Below, piece after piece: positions 10,900-23,214 of a stretch of DNA of 64,000 nt. The translations under genes and the position numbers were made by a program. Every line of letters starts with the position of its first letter. The stretch's first letter is position 1. Below the pieces are notes generated by a model, which was not told where the DNA came from, made no database searches, and saw only the letters and a program-made list of their open reading frames with translations. Source of the DNA: Chaenocephalus aceratus (lineage: Eukaryota > Chordata > Actinopteri > Perciformes > Channichthyidae); contig CM043807.1 of NCBI GenBank assembly GCA_023974075.1, positions 5,706,513-5,770,512 of the forward strand, given 5' to 3'.

Positions 10900-11224
10900 C
10901 ACATGACCAGGGTGCGAACTGGAGGGGAGCAGGGGGAGCTATAGCTCCCCTAGTGGTGACATGAGCTCCCTGGGAACATGGTTTTGTGAAATTTGGGGGG
11001 GAGCTCTCTAAAATACTGATATGATGACCAAATAAATTCCATTTTGGGCATGTTACTTTTTCCAAAGGTGTAAAATAAGTGAAATAAAATAATATTTAGA
11101 GTTTATGATTCATGAAAAAAGTGTCGCCTGCTTGCACGCTGCCGCAGCTCCACCACTACCCACTCACTCACAAGCTCGTTTAGTTAGCACTGCATGTTTA
11201 CCAGGCATTGTTGCTGCTGCTGAC

Positions 11225-11700
11225 ATGTCGAAAAGAAAAAAAACAACTTAGGCAATTTCTTTAAAAAGACGGCCAAACAACCTGATCAAGAAGACCACCG
11301 AATGTAGCTGGTGGTAGCACATCGTACGTTGTGACTGCTGCTACAACAGAACCGAGAGGGGAGGAGGGAGCTAACGTCAGTGCTAGTGCTAACTTGACAG
11401 CTAACGTTAACTTGGGGGCTGAAGAGACACAAGAAGACGAGCCAAGAGAAGCTAACTTGATGACTACAACTACCATACAGTAGTAGAGATCGAAGGAGAT
11501 GTGGAAGAAGATGATGATGCTGCTGATTGCTGCTGATGACCACTCCACCTGTTCTCCTCCTTCCTCCCTGCCTGCTGCTCGAGATGGGGAGGGGGGCGAA
11601 GTTGCTGCGGGGGTGCCGCGGCCGCCGCTGGCTGGACCAGGCCAACAGTGGAGTGAGTGGATCACATTTGAGTCATTTTAAGTTGATTTAATTAACAGTC
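11225..11700 (+). pseudogene. hAT transposase N-terminal remnant
   Basis: Reads MSKRKKTT, a stop, then AISLKRRP. This resembles the MSKRK...FFKK start of hAT/TTF-type zinc-finger transposases but is broken by the stop and by further frame changes. No zinc finger or catalytic region follows before the right end of the element. Confidence 0.5.
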
Positions 11701-11914
11701 AAACGTTACATTGGTGGTCCGTGGATTATTTATTATCAAGTTGATTGAAGTTTGCGTAGCCCATACATGCTCGGGAAATCTGTTGACATTTACATGATCC
11801 ATCGGGACGTTCATGTAAATGTAGACCTGTGGCACCACCCCGTGTGCAACAGATTTTCTCTTTATAATAGGCCTATGTCTGTGCTGTTGCTATTAATGCA
11901 CGGATCAGCATTTA

Positions 11915-11953
11915 CCCCCCCCCCCCCCCCCCCCCCCCGCAAAAAAAAAAAAA
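11915..11953. repeat. Poly-C run followed by poly-A run
   Basis: About 24 C then GC then 13 A, just inside the right end of the hAT element. Length may be uncertain in the assembly. Confidence 0.9.
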
Positions 11954-12137
11954 TCCCGGCTCCCCCGGAGACCGTGGTATGTTCGCACACTGCACATGAC
12001 AGCTAAGGTCAGAAGAGCTTTATTTTTAACAGCTGGTCTTATGTCCTGTGACCCCTCCTGTTGTTCATTGATAAGCCTGAAACATGCACTTGTCAAGGTT
12101 CAAATTTTGCAATATGGCAGTAGCCATCGATCATCTT

Positions 12138-12200
12138 AAGATAAGATATACTTTATTGATCCCAAGTTGGAAACATTCGCATTACATCAGCATTGTGTAA
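12138..12200. repeat. AAGATAAGATA...TTGATCCC retroposon tail-like repeat
   Basis: Second copy of the motif at 5241, with AAGATAAGATATACTTTATT, GATCCCAAGTTGG. Confidence 0.55.
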
Positions 12201-12302
12201 CAGTTGTAAATATGCAGTGGTGTTTATTTGTAAATCATTTAGTATAATCACACAATAATAATTCTGTGTTCTTATTATTGATCAATACCTGACAAGGTCG
12301 GA

Positions 12303-12566
12303 GATGAAAAACTTGGGTCGCAGGTTCCTCAAACAGTGCATTACAAGACATCTATCAATATGTGTGTATACTTCCACCATTAAACTGTCATATTCTGCAC
12401 ATTTCTTATACTATCTACATACATCTTATAAGAGTATAATACATATGTATAATATCAGTTAAAATAAGTGCTTCAACATAGTTAACATTGCTGGAGGTAT
12501 GCACAAATATTGATAGATGTCTTGTAATGCACTGTTGAGGAACCTGCGACCCAAGTTTTTCATTCA
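12303..12566. repeat. Inverted repeat, arms about 70 bp
   Basis: Left arm (about 12303-12378) and right arm (about 12490-12566) are near-perfect reverse complements, including GGGTCGCAGGTTCCTCAA and GCATTACAAGACATCTATCA. The loop is about 110 bases of AT-rich DNA. Probably a hairpin MITE; no target duplication resolved. Confidence 0.8.
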
Positions 12567-13170
12567 TTGCAGAACTACACCATAGTTGTGTATAATATGT
12601 CAATAAACCTTAGAAAATCTTGAGATCTTGAAAGGGATGTGCAAATAGTCATTATATACAGTCTTAATTAACTATTAGTAGAGAATAACGAGTAATGAAT
12701 ATACTTTATAGGGATCCTATTAATATCTAATAATAAAAAATAATGAAATTCAATAACATGCTTTAACCACTAGGTGTCCCTTTATATCAGCTGTGCACCT
12801 TTATGGTGTAAATACAGCCTATCTACCAATTGGATCAATATAAAAGTCAGCCGAATTAGTGTTGATACTGCAAGGAGAACGTATTGTGTGAAAAGAAATG
12901 TAAGATGTTGTTTAATTGCTGATATATTTATGATCCACGTCACGTTTTCAGTTCCTCATGTTTGTCTAGAAGTCTTCTCATCAAGGCTCTATAAATACAG
13001 AACTACGGCAGATATTGTAATATTTAATGCAGCCGAACCGTGTATTACAATGCCGTTATGTGATGACTTCAAAGAGAAAAGCAAGCACACTCGGAAAAAA
13101 AGTATTATTTTATTTTTAAAAAAATGTTTTCGGTCTGTTTCCGGTATTTGTTTATGACGATGTGATGTGA
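12567..13170. other. No gene recognised
   Basis: AT-rich. A 127-codon frame at 12774-13157 shows no recognisable domain and lies between repeats, so I do not call it. Confidence 0.45.
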
Positions 13171-13377
13171 GATGTGAGAGTCGAGACTGGGTTGGAGAAT
13201 TGCACAGGGGAAACTAACGTATCTATGCCACAATTTTAGATGCGGATTTTGTTAAACTAATACATCTGCACTGTGGACCAACACTATCAATTGACGGGGA
13301 AGGGGGGTAGCAATAAAGATAACAGCATTAAACAGTTACACAACATAACAGAAATAATATCGATAGCAGCGTCCCTA
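13171..13377 (-). repeat. CCAACCCAGTCTC repeat family, inverted copy
   Basis: Reverse-complement partner of 10179-10344 with the CCAACCCAGTCTC word at about 13184. It is cut at 13376-13377 by the foldback element. Confidence 0.65.
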
Positions 13378-16300
13378 CACTCTAAAAACAAATGCCTTGG
13401 CTCAACAAAGAAAATCAACGCAACAGTTTGCATCGATGTTTATTGAATTAAGACAACTTCTAATGAAATTGTCTTAAAGTAACAAAGTTATTTGAGTTAG
13501 GGGAGAAGGCTTTCCCTCTACAATCAGAGGTGTTTTAATTACCACTTACTTAATAATTGGTAGCATAAACACAGGTCTTGAAGTTGATTACTCAAAAGAT
13601 TAAGTTGTTCGACTAGTTTAACCACATGATTTAAAATAATTTTAAGTTGTATGTACTTAATTACCATCATTCGGGATACAAGTTTTTAAGTTGATTACTC
13701 CAAAAATTAAGTTGTTCCAACTTGTTTTACCGTATGATTTAAAAGGAATTTTAATTACCATCATTGTGAACACACGTTTTTAAGTTGACAACCATTTATA
13801 AATTAAGTTGCTCCAAATATATTGTATTCAATAGTTTTTCTTAGCTTTTTCATGTTTTTGCCTTTAAGAAAGAAATTAATTGATTCCACAACAAAAATAT
13901 TAGGCAATTCACTTTTTATTTTGAACTGCAGTTGTTTATTTCAACACACGATGTTTCAATCAGGAGAGGAATTCATTTAGTTTGAACATTTTACTGCCAC
14001 ATGCCACACAGTATGATAAGGTGCATGAACACCTGAAATCACAGCTGACTGCAGGAGAGAGGAGAGCCATTTTATAGTTTGGCTGCAGCATGTTGATTGG
14101 CTGCTGGAGAAATGAGGGGAAATGTAATAGGTTAAAGAGAACGCCTGTGATGAGCTGATTATATGCAGCTGCGGAGTGAATGTATATACACCAGTCTTCC
14201 TGAAAGAACTTGCGCTGAGCTTCATTTAAATCTTGAAAAAAAAGATAAATAACACAAATTTTAAATTGCCCCACAAAAATAATAAATAAACACATTAGCC
14301 ATATTACCATGGGACATGGGGACACAGCAAATACATGCTGCCATCACAACGAAGTTAGAGGCCTTTGCATATTTCAAACCAGTGCCAAATATGTAACATC
14401 TGTAAAGTTTTTGTAAAACTACAGAAACAAACTCTCAATGGCCACCAGTCTGCAGATCTCACATCCATTTGACAAAAGATGTAACAAAGATGTTTACACT
14501 GCCGACAGTCATTATTTCAAACAGTATGAACACATTTATCGCAGAAAATGCTTGCCTCATTCATTGTTTCCCTCGACCACGATGGCTGCCATCGTATGTT
14601 CAGATCCTGGGAGGACCGGTCACTGATGAAGGCGATATTCATGTCCTTTTGAAGCACATTAAATAATAGGTTAGGCCATAAGAGATAATTGAATTAGGTA
14701 ACTGCATACTTTTTAAACTGTCACTCTTAGCTAATTCAGAGCCATTATTACCAGCTGCTTAAAGCAACGCTGCTATTGTGTTCAACCTATTGAGTCCTGC
14801 ATGTGTGTGTCGTCATGGCAATGTGGTCCTGAAGACACACAGAGGTGCTTTTGAGTACTTTGCCTAGTGTTTAATGCATGTGGACAGATTTTGTCAATCA
14901 CAACTTGTGCAAGTTTTAGTGTCCCTTCTCATCTTTTTAGCAGGTTCCATATAATATGTGAACTGGTATGTGAAGAGCAGAAGCCACTTTTTAAATGTTA
15001 CACAATCCTTTTCCCATGCTATTGCTTGTCAACACCTATCCATGCTGAACGTTGCTAAGATATTATTGATTGGGGTGTGGCCAAAAGTGCAATATGCTTC
15101 AAAATGTAACTGACAGAGAGCAGTGCTTTTGTCCTGTGCTCACTGCGTCCGTGGATTTTATTTTATTTCAAGATTTTTAATTACGTCGCTAAACTCCTTG
15201 AAAAGGTCCTCTTCCTTTTCTCCAAGGTACACGACAAGGCAGTGGATGGCTATAGTTATCTGCGTACTTCAATTGTATTGTGCTACTTTTGAAAAAGGAA
15301 AAAAAGAGAAATGACCTAAATGAATATATTCTGAATGGGTGACTGCCCACAACTTGCATTTCAATGACAACTCTAAATAAGATCCTACCTCAAGAAGCAT
15401 CCTTGATCTGCTTCACGAGATTCATTTTGAATAAAAAGCGATATCACAATAGTAACTAAAGTATTGTTACTCTCACAGCAGCTCTCTACTACTTTGTATC
15501 CTCTCACAGAACTATTCACAGTTCAAAGGCTGCTAAATTTGGTCAAACAGCAATTTGCCATACAGTGCAACGACAAGGCTATCTGCTGTATTTGAATGAC
15601 AAAAGACGACACTCACCTTAAAACGTCTTTGTATATTTCTATTTGTCTTAACTGTCGGAACTTATTGACGCGTCACCGCTGCTATGACTCCATCCTAAGG
15701 GAAACACTGAATCTAATAAAGTTATGTGAAATCTGATGACATAATACATTTAATTAAGGTAAAAGTTTGAGTGTTTTCAGTGTGTTGAACAAAAATGAGT
15801 TCTCGTGCTACAACATCTGTTAAAAAGTTTGCATCCACACATTCATCTGATGTAACAGTGACGTAGTTAGAAAAGAAATACAGGCTATTTACACTTAGAT
15901 TTCTCTGGGTAGCTAAGGCTTTCCATTAGATGTTTGGCCAAAAACACAACTTTCTCAGTCTCTTTGCTTGTAATTCAAACCAGAAGCCTCTACAGCAAAA
16001 ATGGTCTCCGTGCAGACATCAACATAAAAGTTACCGAATTGTGTAAATGTCTGGGACTCTGGAGTCTTTGGATCCCCAACCATCCACCCTGACTTCCTCA
16101 CTACACTCTAAACACGAATTCAGACGACCTTTCACCTCCACTTAATGAAATGCATGGTTGCAAGATAAAAATGTGAGTTAATTGATTTAGATAAACATTT
16201 TAAGTTGCAAACATTAATTTATAGTTGTGTTGACGTAATAATGTTGGAATTACATCAACTTAATATTGTGTGTAATTTGAACTCTGATTTCTGCGTTAAT

Positions 16301-17366
16301 TGACTTCAAACTAAATTCAAGTCGTAGTAAGTAATGCAATTGGCTTGATAACTTAATTGTTCTACACCTTGAGTTAAGGGTTTCAAGTCCACTCCCACTT
16401 AACATGCCTGGACAAGTTCCCACAGTTAAGACAAATAGAAATATACAAAGGACATTTTAAGGTGAGTGTCGTCTTTTGTCATTCAAATACAGTAGATAGC
16501 CTTGTAGTTGCACTGTTTAGGCAAAGTGCTGTGTGCTCATTTCCCATGGTAATATGGCTAATGTGTTTATTTATTATTTGTGTGGCAATTTAAATTTGTT
16601 ATTTATCTTTTTTCTCAAGATTGAAATGAAGCTCAGCGCAAGTTCTTTCAGGAAGACTGGTGTATATACATTCACTCCGCAGCTGCATATAATCATCTCA
16701 TCACAGGCGTTCTCTTTAACCTATTACATTTCACCTCATTCTCCAGCAGCCAATCAACGTGCTGCAGCCCAACTATAATATGGTTCTCCTCTCTCCTGCA
16801 GTCAGCTGTGATTTCAGGTGTTCATGCACCTTATCATGTGGCATGTGTCAATACATGTTCAAACTAAATGAATTCTCTCCTGATTGAAACATCACGTGTT
16901 GAAATAAACAACTGCAGTTCAAAATAAAAAGTGAATTGCCTAATATTTTTGTTGTGAAATCAATTAATTTCTTTCTTTAAAGGCAAAAACATGAAAAAAC
17001 TAACAAAAAAAACTATTGAATACAATATATTTGGAGCAACTTAATTTATAAATGGTTGTCAACTTAAAAACGTGTGTTCACAATGATGGTAATTAAGTAC
17101 ATACAACTTAAAATTCCTTTTAAATCATGTGGTAAAACTAGTTGGAACAACTTAATTTTTGGAGTAATCAACTTAAAAACTTGTGTTTATGCTCCAATTA
17201 TGAAGTAAGTGGTAAATAAAAACACCTCTGATTGTAGAGGGAAAGCCTTCTCCCCAACTCAAATAACTTTGTTGCTTTAAGACAATTTCATTAGAAGTCA
17301 ATAAACATAGATGCAAACTGCTGCGTTGATTTTCTTTGTTGAGCCAAGGCATTTGTTTTTAGAGTG
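13378..17366. mobile_element. 4-kb foldback element with long inverted arms
   Basis: Both termini read TACACTCTAAAAACAAATGC inward (the right one on the minus strand), with TA at each edge (13376-13377 and 17367-17368) as a possible target duplication. The left arm runs to about 14320 and the right arm from about 16530, near-identical over roughly 0.85 kb. The left arm has an extra copy of a roughly 100-bp AAGTTGATTACTC segment. Homology resumes deeper in at 15556-15655 versus 16427-16520, so the full palindrome is longer but broken by unmatched DNA. A second CACTCTAAACACG-type end at 16104 suggests nesting. No transposase frame is seen; the superfamily is unknown, the TA being compatible with Tc1/mariner-type insertion. 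Confidence 0.8.
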
Positions 17367-17368
17367 TA

Positions 17369-17765
17369 TTAGCGTTCTGCATCATGTGGATGTCACACTT
17401 CCTGGATTGGAGCAAAGCGTTCCAGTGAGCATGACACAGGCAGCAAGCGGATACAATCCCAAGTTCTCCACATCACATTTGCAAAGGAAATCAGACACAT
17501 CAAAAGGTATTATGTTAAATGTTATTCATTTTAAATTATAGGGTTGCACTTTTCACATTTCCCTATATTTGTTTAATATTCCTCCTCCTTTCTCTCCACA
17601 TCTTTTCCCTCCTTTCATTTCTCTCTTCTTGTCATTTCTCCTCCTGTCTTTCTGCTGTTTCACCTCTTCCTCCCCCTTGTCTCTCCGAGCTCTCCATGAC
17701 CAATGCAAGGGCCTCATAAAGACCCTTAGGAGTCAGGGGATTTCACAGGGGGCTTTGTGTTGGAG
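17369..17765. other. No gene recognised; pyrimidine tract
   Basis: Polypyrimidine stretch near 17580-17690 precedes the GT array. No gene evidence. Confidence 0.45.
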
Positions 17766-17786
17766 TGTGTGTGTGTGTGTGTGGTG

Positions 17787-17845
<59 letters not shown>
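17766..17845. repeat. (GT)n microsatellite with GGT breaks
   Basis: GT units with two GGTG steps near 17781 and 17810. Confidence 0.95.
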
Positions 17846-17846
<1 letters not shown>

Positions 17847-17901
17847 CAGCACATGTGGCATGCAAGGTCACATAGTCCTGTGGCCTCCATATACTGTTAT
17901 T

Positions 17902-17953
<52 letters not shown>
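17902..17953. repeat. (AC)n microsatellite
   Basis: About 26 AC units, 57 bases from a GT array, so the two can pair as an inverted repeat. Confidence 0.95.
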
Positions 17954-17955
<2 letters not shown>

Positions 17956-18589
17956 TGTCCTCACATAACCCACAATGCCCCCAGCGTTAGCACGGATGTT
18001 AACATTGTTTCAAAGTTGACTTGAAGGCGTAATCTTTGGTCCTTTTTAAAGGACTTAGTTTGTGATATGCTTTGTATTTGTATTGTTATTGTATAGAAGG
18101 GGCAAGAATTGATTCCCGTGTGGACAAAGTCTGATTTATGTGTTTCCTTTGTGCCTTTGTTTCCCATTATATGATATCACTTCAGGGAGCGACACTGTAT
18201 TTGCTGCATTCATCTCACATGTATTCAGCAATAGCTCACATTGATGACGGTTTCTATCAACGAAATGATTGACGAATCAGAGCTCAGTCAGATGGATATA
18301 AAATATGGATTGTCTTTCTGGAGAGCGAGGTACAACAACCAGTGGACTTAAGGAAGAGGGTCCAGATAGCATTTATGAGAAGTACTACCCCATGTTTGCT
18401 TTGAGTTTTTCAGGATGTTTGCTAACTGAAAGAAAAAGCCCGCCTTATCCATTAAAGGTATAACACGCAGGGGAAAAAGGGGGAAATGCGAGCGCACAGA
18501 GACACAGACACAAACACAGATATGGATTTCCAAGGTCGCATTTCAGGCGTTCAGTATGTATCTTATACAAGTCCTCCTCCTCTCTGTCT
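17954..18589. other. No gene recognised
   Basis: Mixed-composition DNA with no long credible frame, RNA gene or clear repeat. Confidence 0.45.
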
Positions 18590-18659
18590 GCGCTCCACTG
18601 CTCTCCTCTTCCTCCTCCTCCTCTGTATTCTCCTCTCCTCCCTCCATCTCTTGCTTCTG

Positions 18660-18696
<37 letters not shown>

Positions 18697-18703
18697 ACAC
18701 ACA

Positions 18704-18782
<79 letters not shown>

Positions 18783-19140
18783 CTCTCCAGAGAGATGTGT
18801 CCATTGGTCTGACCTCTCTCTCTCCAGGGAGCGCTGGCTGTCTGCCCAGCTCTCTCGTTTCTCTCTCTGCCTCACACATTGTTCTTCTGCTCTGCATCTT
18901 TCCCTTCTCCTCTTCTCTCTCTGCACCTCTCTATCGATCCATCTATTTTTCTAATCTCCTGTTGTCCCCCCCTTCTCTTATCCTCTCCTCTGTTGCAAGT
19001 CTCCCCTGCGTTTGCATCCTCTTATCTCTTCATCCTCTCTCCACTCCATTCCTCTCTCCTCCTCATCTTCCCTCTCTTCCTCTCCCCTGCTTTTCTCCTT
19101 CCACACCTAATCTCCCTTTCTCGCGTTTACTCGTCTTTTT
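18590..19140. repeat. Polypyrimidine region around a CA array
   Basis: CTCCTC/TCTCTC-rich on the plus strand from 18590 to 18664 and again from 18815 to 19140. Large open frames in several phases result from the low complexity and are not genes. Confidence 0.8.
18665..18780. repeat. (CA)n microsatellite with CCA breaks
   Basis: About 57 CA units with two CACCAC steps near 18694 and 18710. Confidence 0.95.
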
Positions 19141-19247
19141 TAAGGCTTCCAGGGGGGCGGTGTGGCTGGGGGGCTCTGCCCGGGGGGCTCTGCCTGGGGC
19201 TCCTGCTCAGCTCAGGCTGCCTCTTTCTCTGGGCGCAGTGCCCACAG

Positions 19248-19385
<138 letters not shown>

Positions 19386-19539
19386 TCTGTATCCAGTGAT
19401 GGGGAAAGGGGGGGGGGGGTCAGAAAGTGGTGAAAGGAGAAGGAAGGGTAGAGATTGAAAGGAGAAGGAAGGTGGATGTTGAAAGAGACACGGGAAGAGA
19501 GACTGGCAGATTTCTTTGAGCTAGCGCTCCAACACATTT

Positions 19540-19728
19540 TACGTGATAGGCTAAGGGCCAGGACATCTCTCTGTGGATAACCAATCACAACAGAGCTGCC
19601 CAGCTAACCAATCAGAGCAGACTGGGCTCTGGTTTCAGACAGAGGGTGAAAAGAGGTGCTGCAGCACAGGCAGTATGAGAAAAATAAAGAGCTTTTTGAA
19701 CATTAAAGCATGGAGACGTGTCCCAGTA
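19540..19728 (+). repeat. Interspersed repeat, copy 1 of 3
   Basis: Contains CAGCTAACCAATCAGAGCAG and GGTGCTGCAGCACAGGCAGT, found also at 42140-42325 (+) and 26010-26225 (-). The family is not named; an AATAAA with a pyrimidine-poor tail near its end hints at a retroposed or MITE sequence. Confidence 0.7.
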
Positions 19729-19764
19729 GAGACAGATACTAATATAAGAAAGTCAAATTTCATT

Positions 19765-19880
19765 TCAAACCTTTATTTATACAGATAAATCCCATTGAGA
19801 TCATTGATCTCTTTTTCAAGGGAGACCTGCTCAAGTAGTTCCACATGAAACATAAAAACATAAATAGAACAACAAAAGGA
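19765..19880 (-). repeat. LINE 3'-UTR-like repeat
   Basis: CCTTTATTTATACAGATAAA and CATTGAGATCATTGATCTC resemble the teleost LINE tail usually seen on the opposite strand. A short fragment; the clade is not assigned. Confidence 0.5.
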
Positions 19881-20746
19881 CATCATACAGCATCATTTAC
19901 ATAATTATCCACATAAGCAGGTACCAATAGCTTCCGATTGAGTAGCATCCAACCGAGCTTTAAAAACATTTAGTGGCACCAGATTGTTCAGTTTCCATTT
20001 AATTTGCAGACAATTCCAAGACAGGGGAGCTGCGCATCAAATGGGGCAAGAAAGGAGGGTCAGACGATCAGATATCTCTTTCAAACAAGTGCTGCTAACA
20101 TAAATGATCAATGAGGATGCCATTGAGTTTCACAGTTACATTTTGAAATGTTACTGATTTGAATGAGGGCCAAAGCAATGGGCGTCGCCTGGGGTAGGCA
20201 TCCGGGGCTTTAGCCTGAACAAGGTATGTAAATGTCAGTCAATGTTTTTTAGCGTTACCTGGTGATTTCAAAGAAAGCTCTCTGGGAAATGTTGACTTAC
20301 TGTTCAACATGAAGCTAGAAGCTACCTTACAGTACACAGTTGATCCGGAGTCCTGTCAGTTAAAGTGTTTCATAGTTAGCTTAGCTAAGCATCAACCTAG
20401 CACTGAAATATATGGATGTCATGTGACATTTCTGAGAAAAAGTCAGCTGAAATGGTGGCATAGTTGCCACTGCTTTACGTGTCGACAGCATGTTTGAACG
20501 TATTTGCAGCAGTGAATGTGGCTGTTTGGCCACTGACGTTGCCATAACAACACCTGAATTTAAATGTGCAACCTCTTTTTGTGACAGATTTTTGCATGAA
20601 ATTATAATTCTTCTGATTGATATTCCTATTGACAGCTAGTTTCTATTTGAACATTATGAGATGGACAGCCAGCTAACAAGGTCTTTATACAAACATTTCA
20701 GATCAAAGCTAATCCAGTGGGGCTCCTGAAAGGGGGCAAGGGACAC

Positions 20747-21972
20747 TAGGGCTGAACGATATACCGTGTCATGGCGATAACCGCGATATGCGCATGCGCG
20801 ATATTCACACCGCAGGGACGTGCGGTTTTATTCATCGAAACTGCACATACAATATATCCGATTAAAGCTGAGACTCCACAGATTATTTAAGTATAGTATC
20901 TAAGCGATCCGATCTCGCGACAGGGGAAGCAAACACAGACATCACAACCATAGACTGTATATATAAATCACAACACGTACCTTTACGGAGCTTTTAAGGG
21001 AGATCGTCTCACCGTAGCCGTCAATCTGATCAAAAGACGTGTTCAATGGCATTAAAACGAGAAAAAAACGCGGCTGAATCGGTTGATCCATAGGTTAATA
21101 ATGTATCTGTGGCTTTGAAGCAATTGTTTATAATCCATAATTCCATTTTTATGTAAAATCGGAGCACAAAAGTTAGCTGCTAATGGTAGCCACCAGAGTG
21201 TATGCAGCTTCCGGTTTTGGCTACGCGTCACTCTCACTCCTTATTTGGTAATGTGTGTGTGTTAGACTGCCGCATAGCCAAGACCGGAAGCAGCAGCCAC
21301 TCTGGTGGCTACCATTAGCAGCTATCTTTTGCTCCGCCATTTTTACATAAAAATGGAATTATGGATTATAAATGAAATAATGTTTTTATACAGAGACGTT
21401 AAAAACCTATGGATTAACCGATTCAGCCGCGTTATTTCTCGTTTTAATGCCATTGAACACGTCTTTTGATCAGATTGATAGCTACGGTGAGACGATCTCC
21501 CCTAGAAGCTCCGTAAAGGTACGTGTTGTGATGTCTGTGTTTGCTTCCCCTGTCGCGAGTTCGGATGACTCAGTGATGATCCTATATAATACCTAAATAA
21601 TCTGTGGAACCTCAGCTTTAATCGGATATCTTGTATGTGCAGCTACGATAAGTAATAAGGGTACTTTTATCTTGAGTTCTGTGCCAAAGTCCGTTTGCAT
21701 TTTTCGCTCAGGGGTCATTTAGATGCTTCTTATGAGACTTGTGTTTTGTTTTGGTAAAAATGGTTTGTATCGTCAATTAGCTGAGATTATTTCCGTTAAT
21801 CTGGTATAACACCATTAATAGGTTCTTAAATATTAAGATCCCCTGAGACACAGCGTCGTGAAAAAAAAGTAAAGTACCAGGTACAAGTAACAGGTTAAAA
21901 AAAAAACGCAATATATATCGCAGGGGAATAAAAAACTGCAATGTCAGTTTGGTTCAATATCGTGCAGCCCTA
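20747..21972. mobile_element. Nested hAT with a 400-bp internal palindrome, perfect TSD
   Basis: Ends TAGGGCTGAACGATAT and (reverse complement) TAGGGCTGCACGATAT; AGGGACAC at 20739-20746 and 21973-21980. Inside, about 20843-21245 and 21275-21640 are reverse complements, including ACGTACCTTTACGGAGCTTT and CACCAGAGTG with adjacent GGTAGCCACCAG. The transcript could fold into a roughly 400-bp hairpin. No transposase frame. Confidence 0.93.
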
Positions 21973-22399
21973 AGGGACACTATGCTCCCAAATATTAAGC
22001 CTTGACCCCCATCTTAAAACTGATATGATCAAAAAATTATCTGCATTGTCGGAGGCCTTTTTTCTTCATTATCATGTCAAATTGTACCGTTTTCCTTAGT
22101 TTTGAATGCAGAAAGATGACTATATTAGAGTATGAAGTGAAAATGACTATATTAAAGTGTTAAGTGAATATATTAAGTGAATTACTCAAACTGCATTTGT
22201 ATAGGAATGATTCTGTCCCATTGGCAGATAACTACTCTTAGCAGTGATATCTACAAGAGGTTTCCAATGTAAATGTAACTATTTTTGTGACAGTGTGGTG
22301 ACACTCATTTTAATGAAGACACATTTGTGTATCTTGAAATTCATTTATTTGACAGAGCTGGAAACTGATTGACTTACATACTTGTTTGTGTTTACCTAC

Positions 22400-22678
22400 A
22401 CAGTCATCACAGATGAGCCAAACAGAGTAGAGGATGAAGAAAGGAGAACAGGAGAAAGGGACACACAAGAAGGAGATACAACAGGCAAGAACAACAATGG
22501 AGACAACAATGAACAGGAACACCAGAACAGACAAGAGTCAATGGGTAACATGACTGATTTAGGGACTGCAGATACAGGGCCAAGGCAAGTGAGACATCAC
22601 TGCTTTCCATCCAGCATGCTTGGCCAGCAAAAGATATTTCAACCGCAAAGAGCAAGTGATGAGGGAAGCAGCAAGTGA
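22400..22678 (+). pseudogene. hAT TTF-type transposase, N-terminal exon remnant
   Basis: Follows an acceptor-like CCTACACAG at about 22402. The frame is acidic and Asn/Glu-rich, then reads DLGTADTGPRQVRHHCFP and LGQQKIFQ. That matches the start of the TTF-type zinc-finger region in ZMYM/KIAA1586-like hAT transposases (usually followed by a Trp-Tyr and Cys-Pro-Cys stretch). Here it stops after SDEGSSK, so the zinc finger is lost. The next exon-like block is at 23215. Confidence 0.55.
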
Positions 22679-23214
22679 GGAGGGATTATTATTTCCTCCT
22701 TCCATCCCTGTTTTCTGTTTAATCTGATTATTAACAACTTCTAATAATTTGACATAGTTTATGATTTAATTGGAAAATGAAGTGTTTTTAAATAATAAAC
22801 CCGTTTCTGATTCTTTGATTTTTTTTTTTACATATGGGTGTTGAGAGATGTATCCATATCTCTTAATGTTGCTCTCAAAGTGCACAAATTGATGCTTTTA
22901 ACTTCAATATTTAAAGAAAATCTTCCTGGGGGACCCCAGAGGAGGTGAGTTCCCCCCAAAATAGCACTTTATCTCTGCTTATGTAACTCTGGTGTAGTGT
23001 CCCCTTGGCAACAGATCACTCAGAGCTGATTACTTTCCTGCATTTCAATGGACAGCATATAAAAAGGACACGTGAGCTGCATTGCTTAAGAGATCCTCAC
23101 ATGCTATCTCTTTTACAAAATAAGTGTCCAGTCAACAACAAAACATCAGTGATCGTAGAGTGGTAGTATATTTTTCACAAGCAATGTGAATTAATTAAAG
23201 TTATACAAACTGGT

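Larger units (their letters stand above)
10908..11992 (+). mobile_element. hAT element with perfect 8-bp target duplication
   Basis: Left end CAGGGTGCGAAC and right end (reverse complement) CAGTGTGCGAAC are flanked by CACATGAC on both sides (10900-10907 and 11993-12000). Total 1085 bp. The inside begins GCTATAGCTCCCCT, then carries a transposase N-terminus remnant near 11225, and ends in a C-run followed by an A-run. It is a deletion derivative of an autonomous hAT and cannot move by itself. Confidence 0.93.

Noticed and set aside
12774..13157. 127-codon plus-strand frame
   Set aside because: AT-rich chance frame between repeats; no recognisable motif or splice signals.
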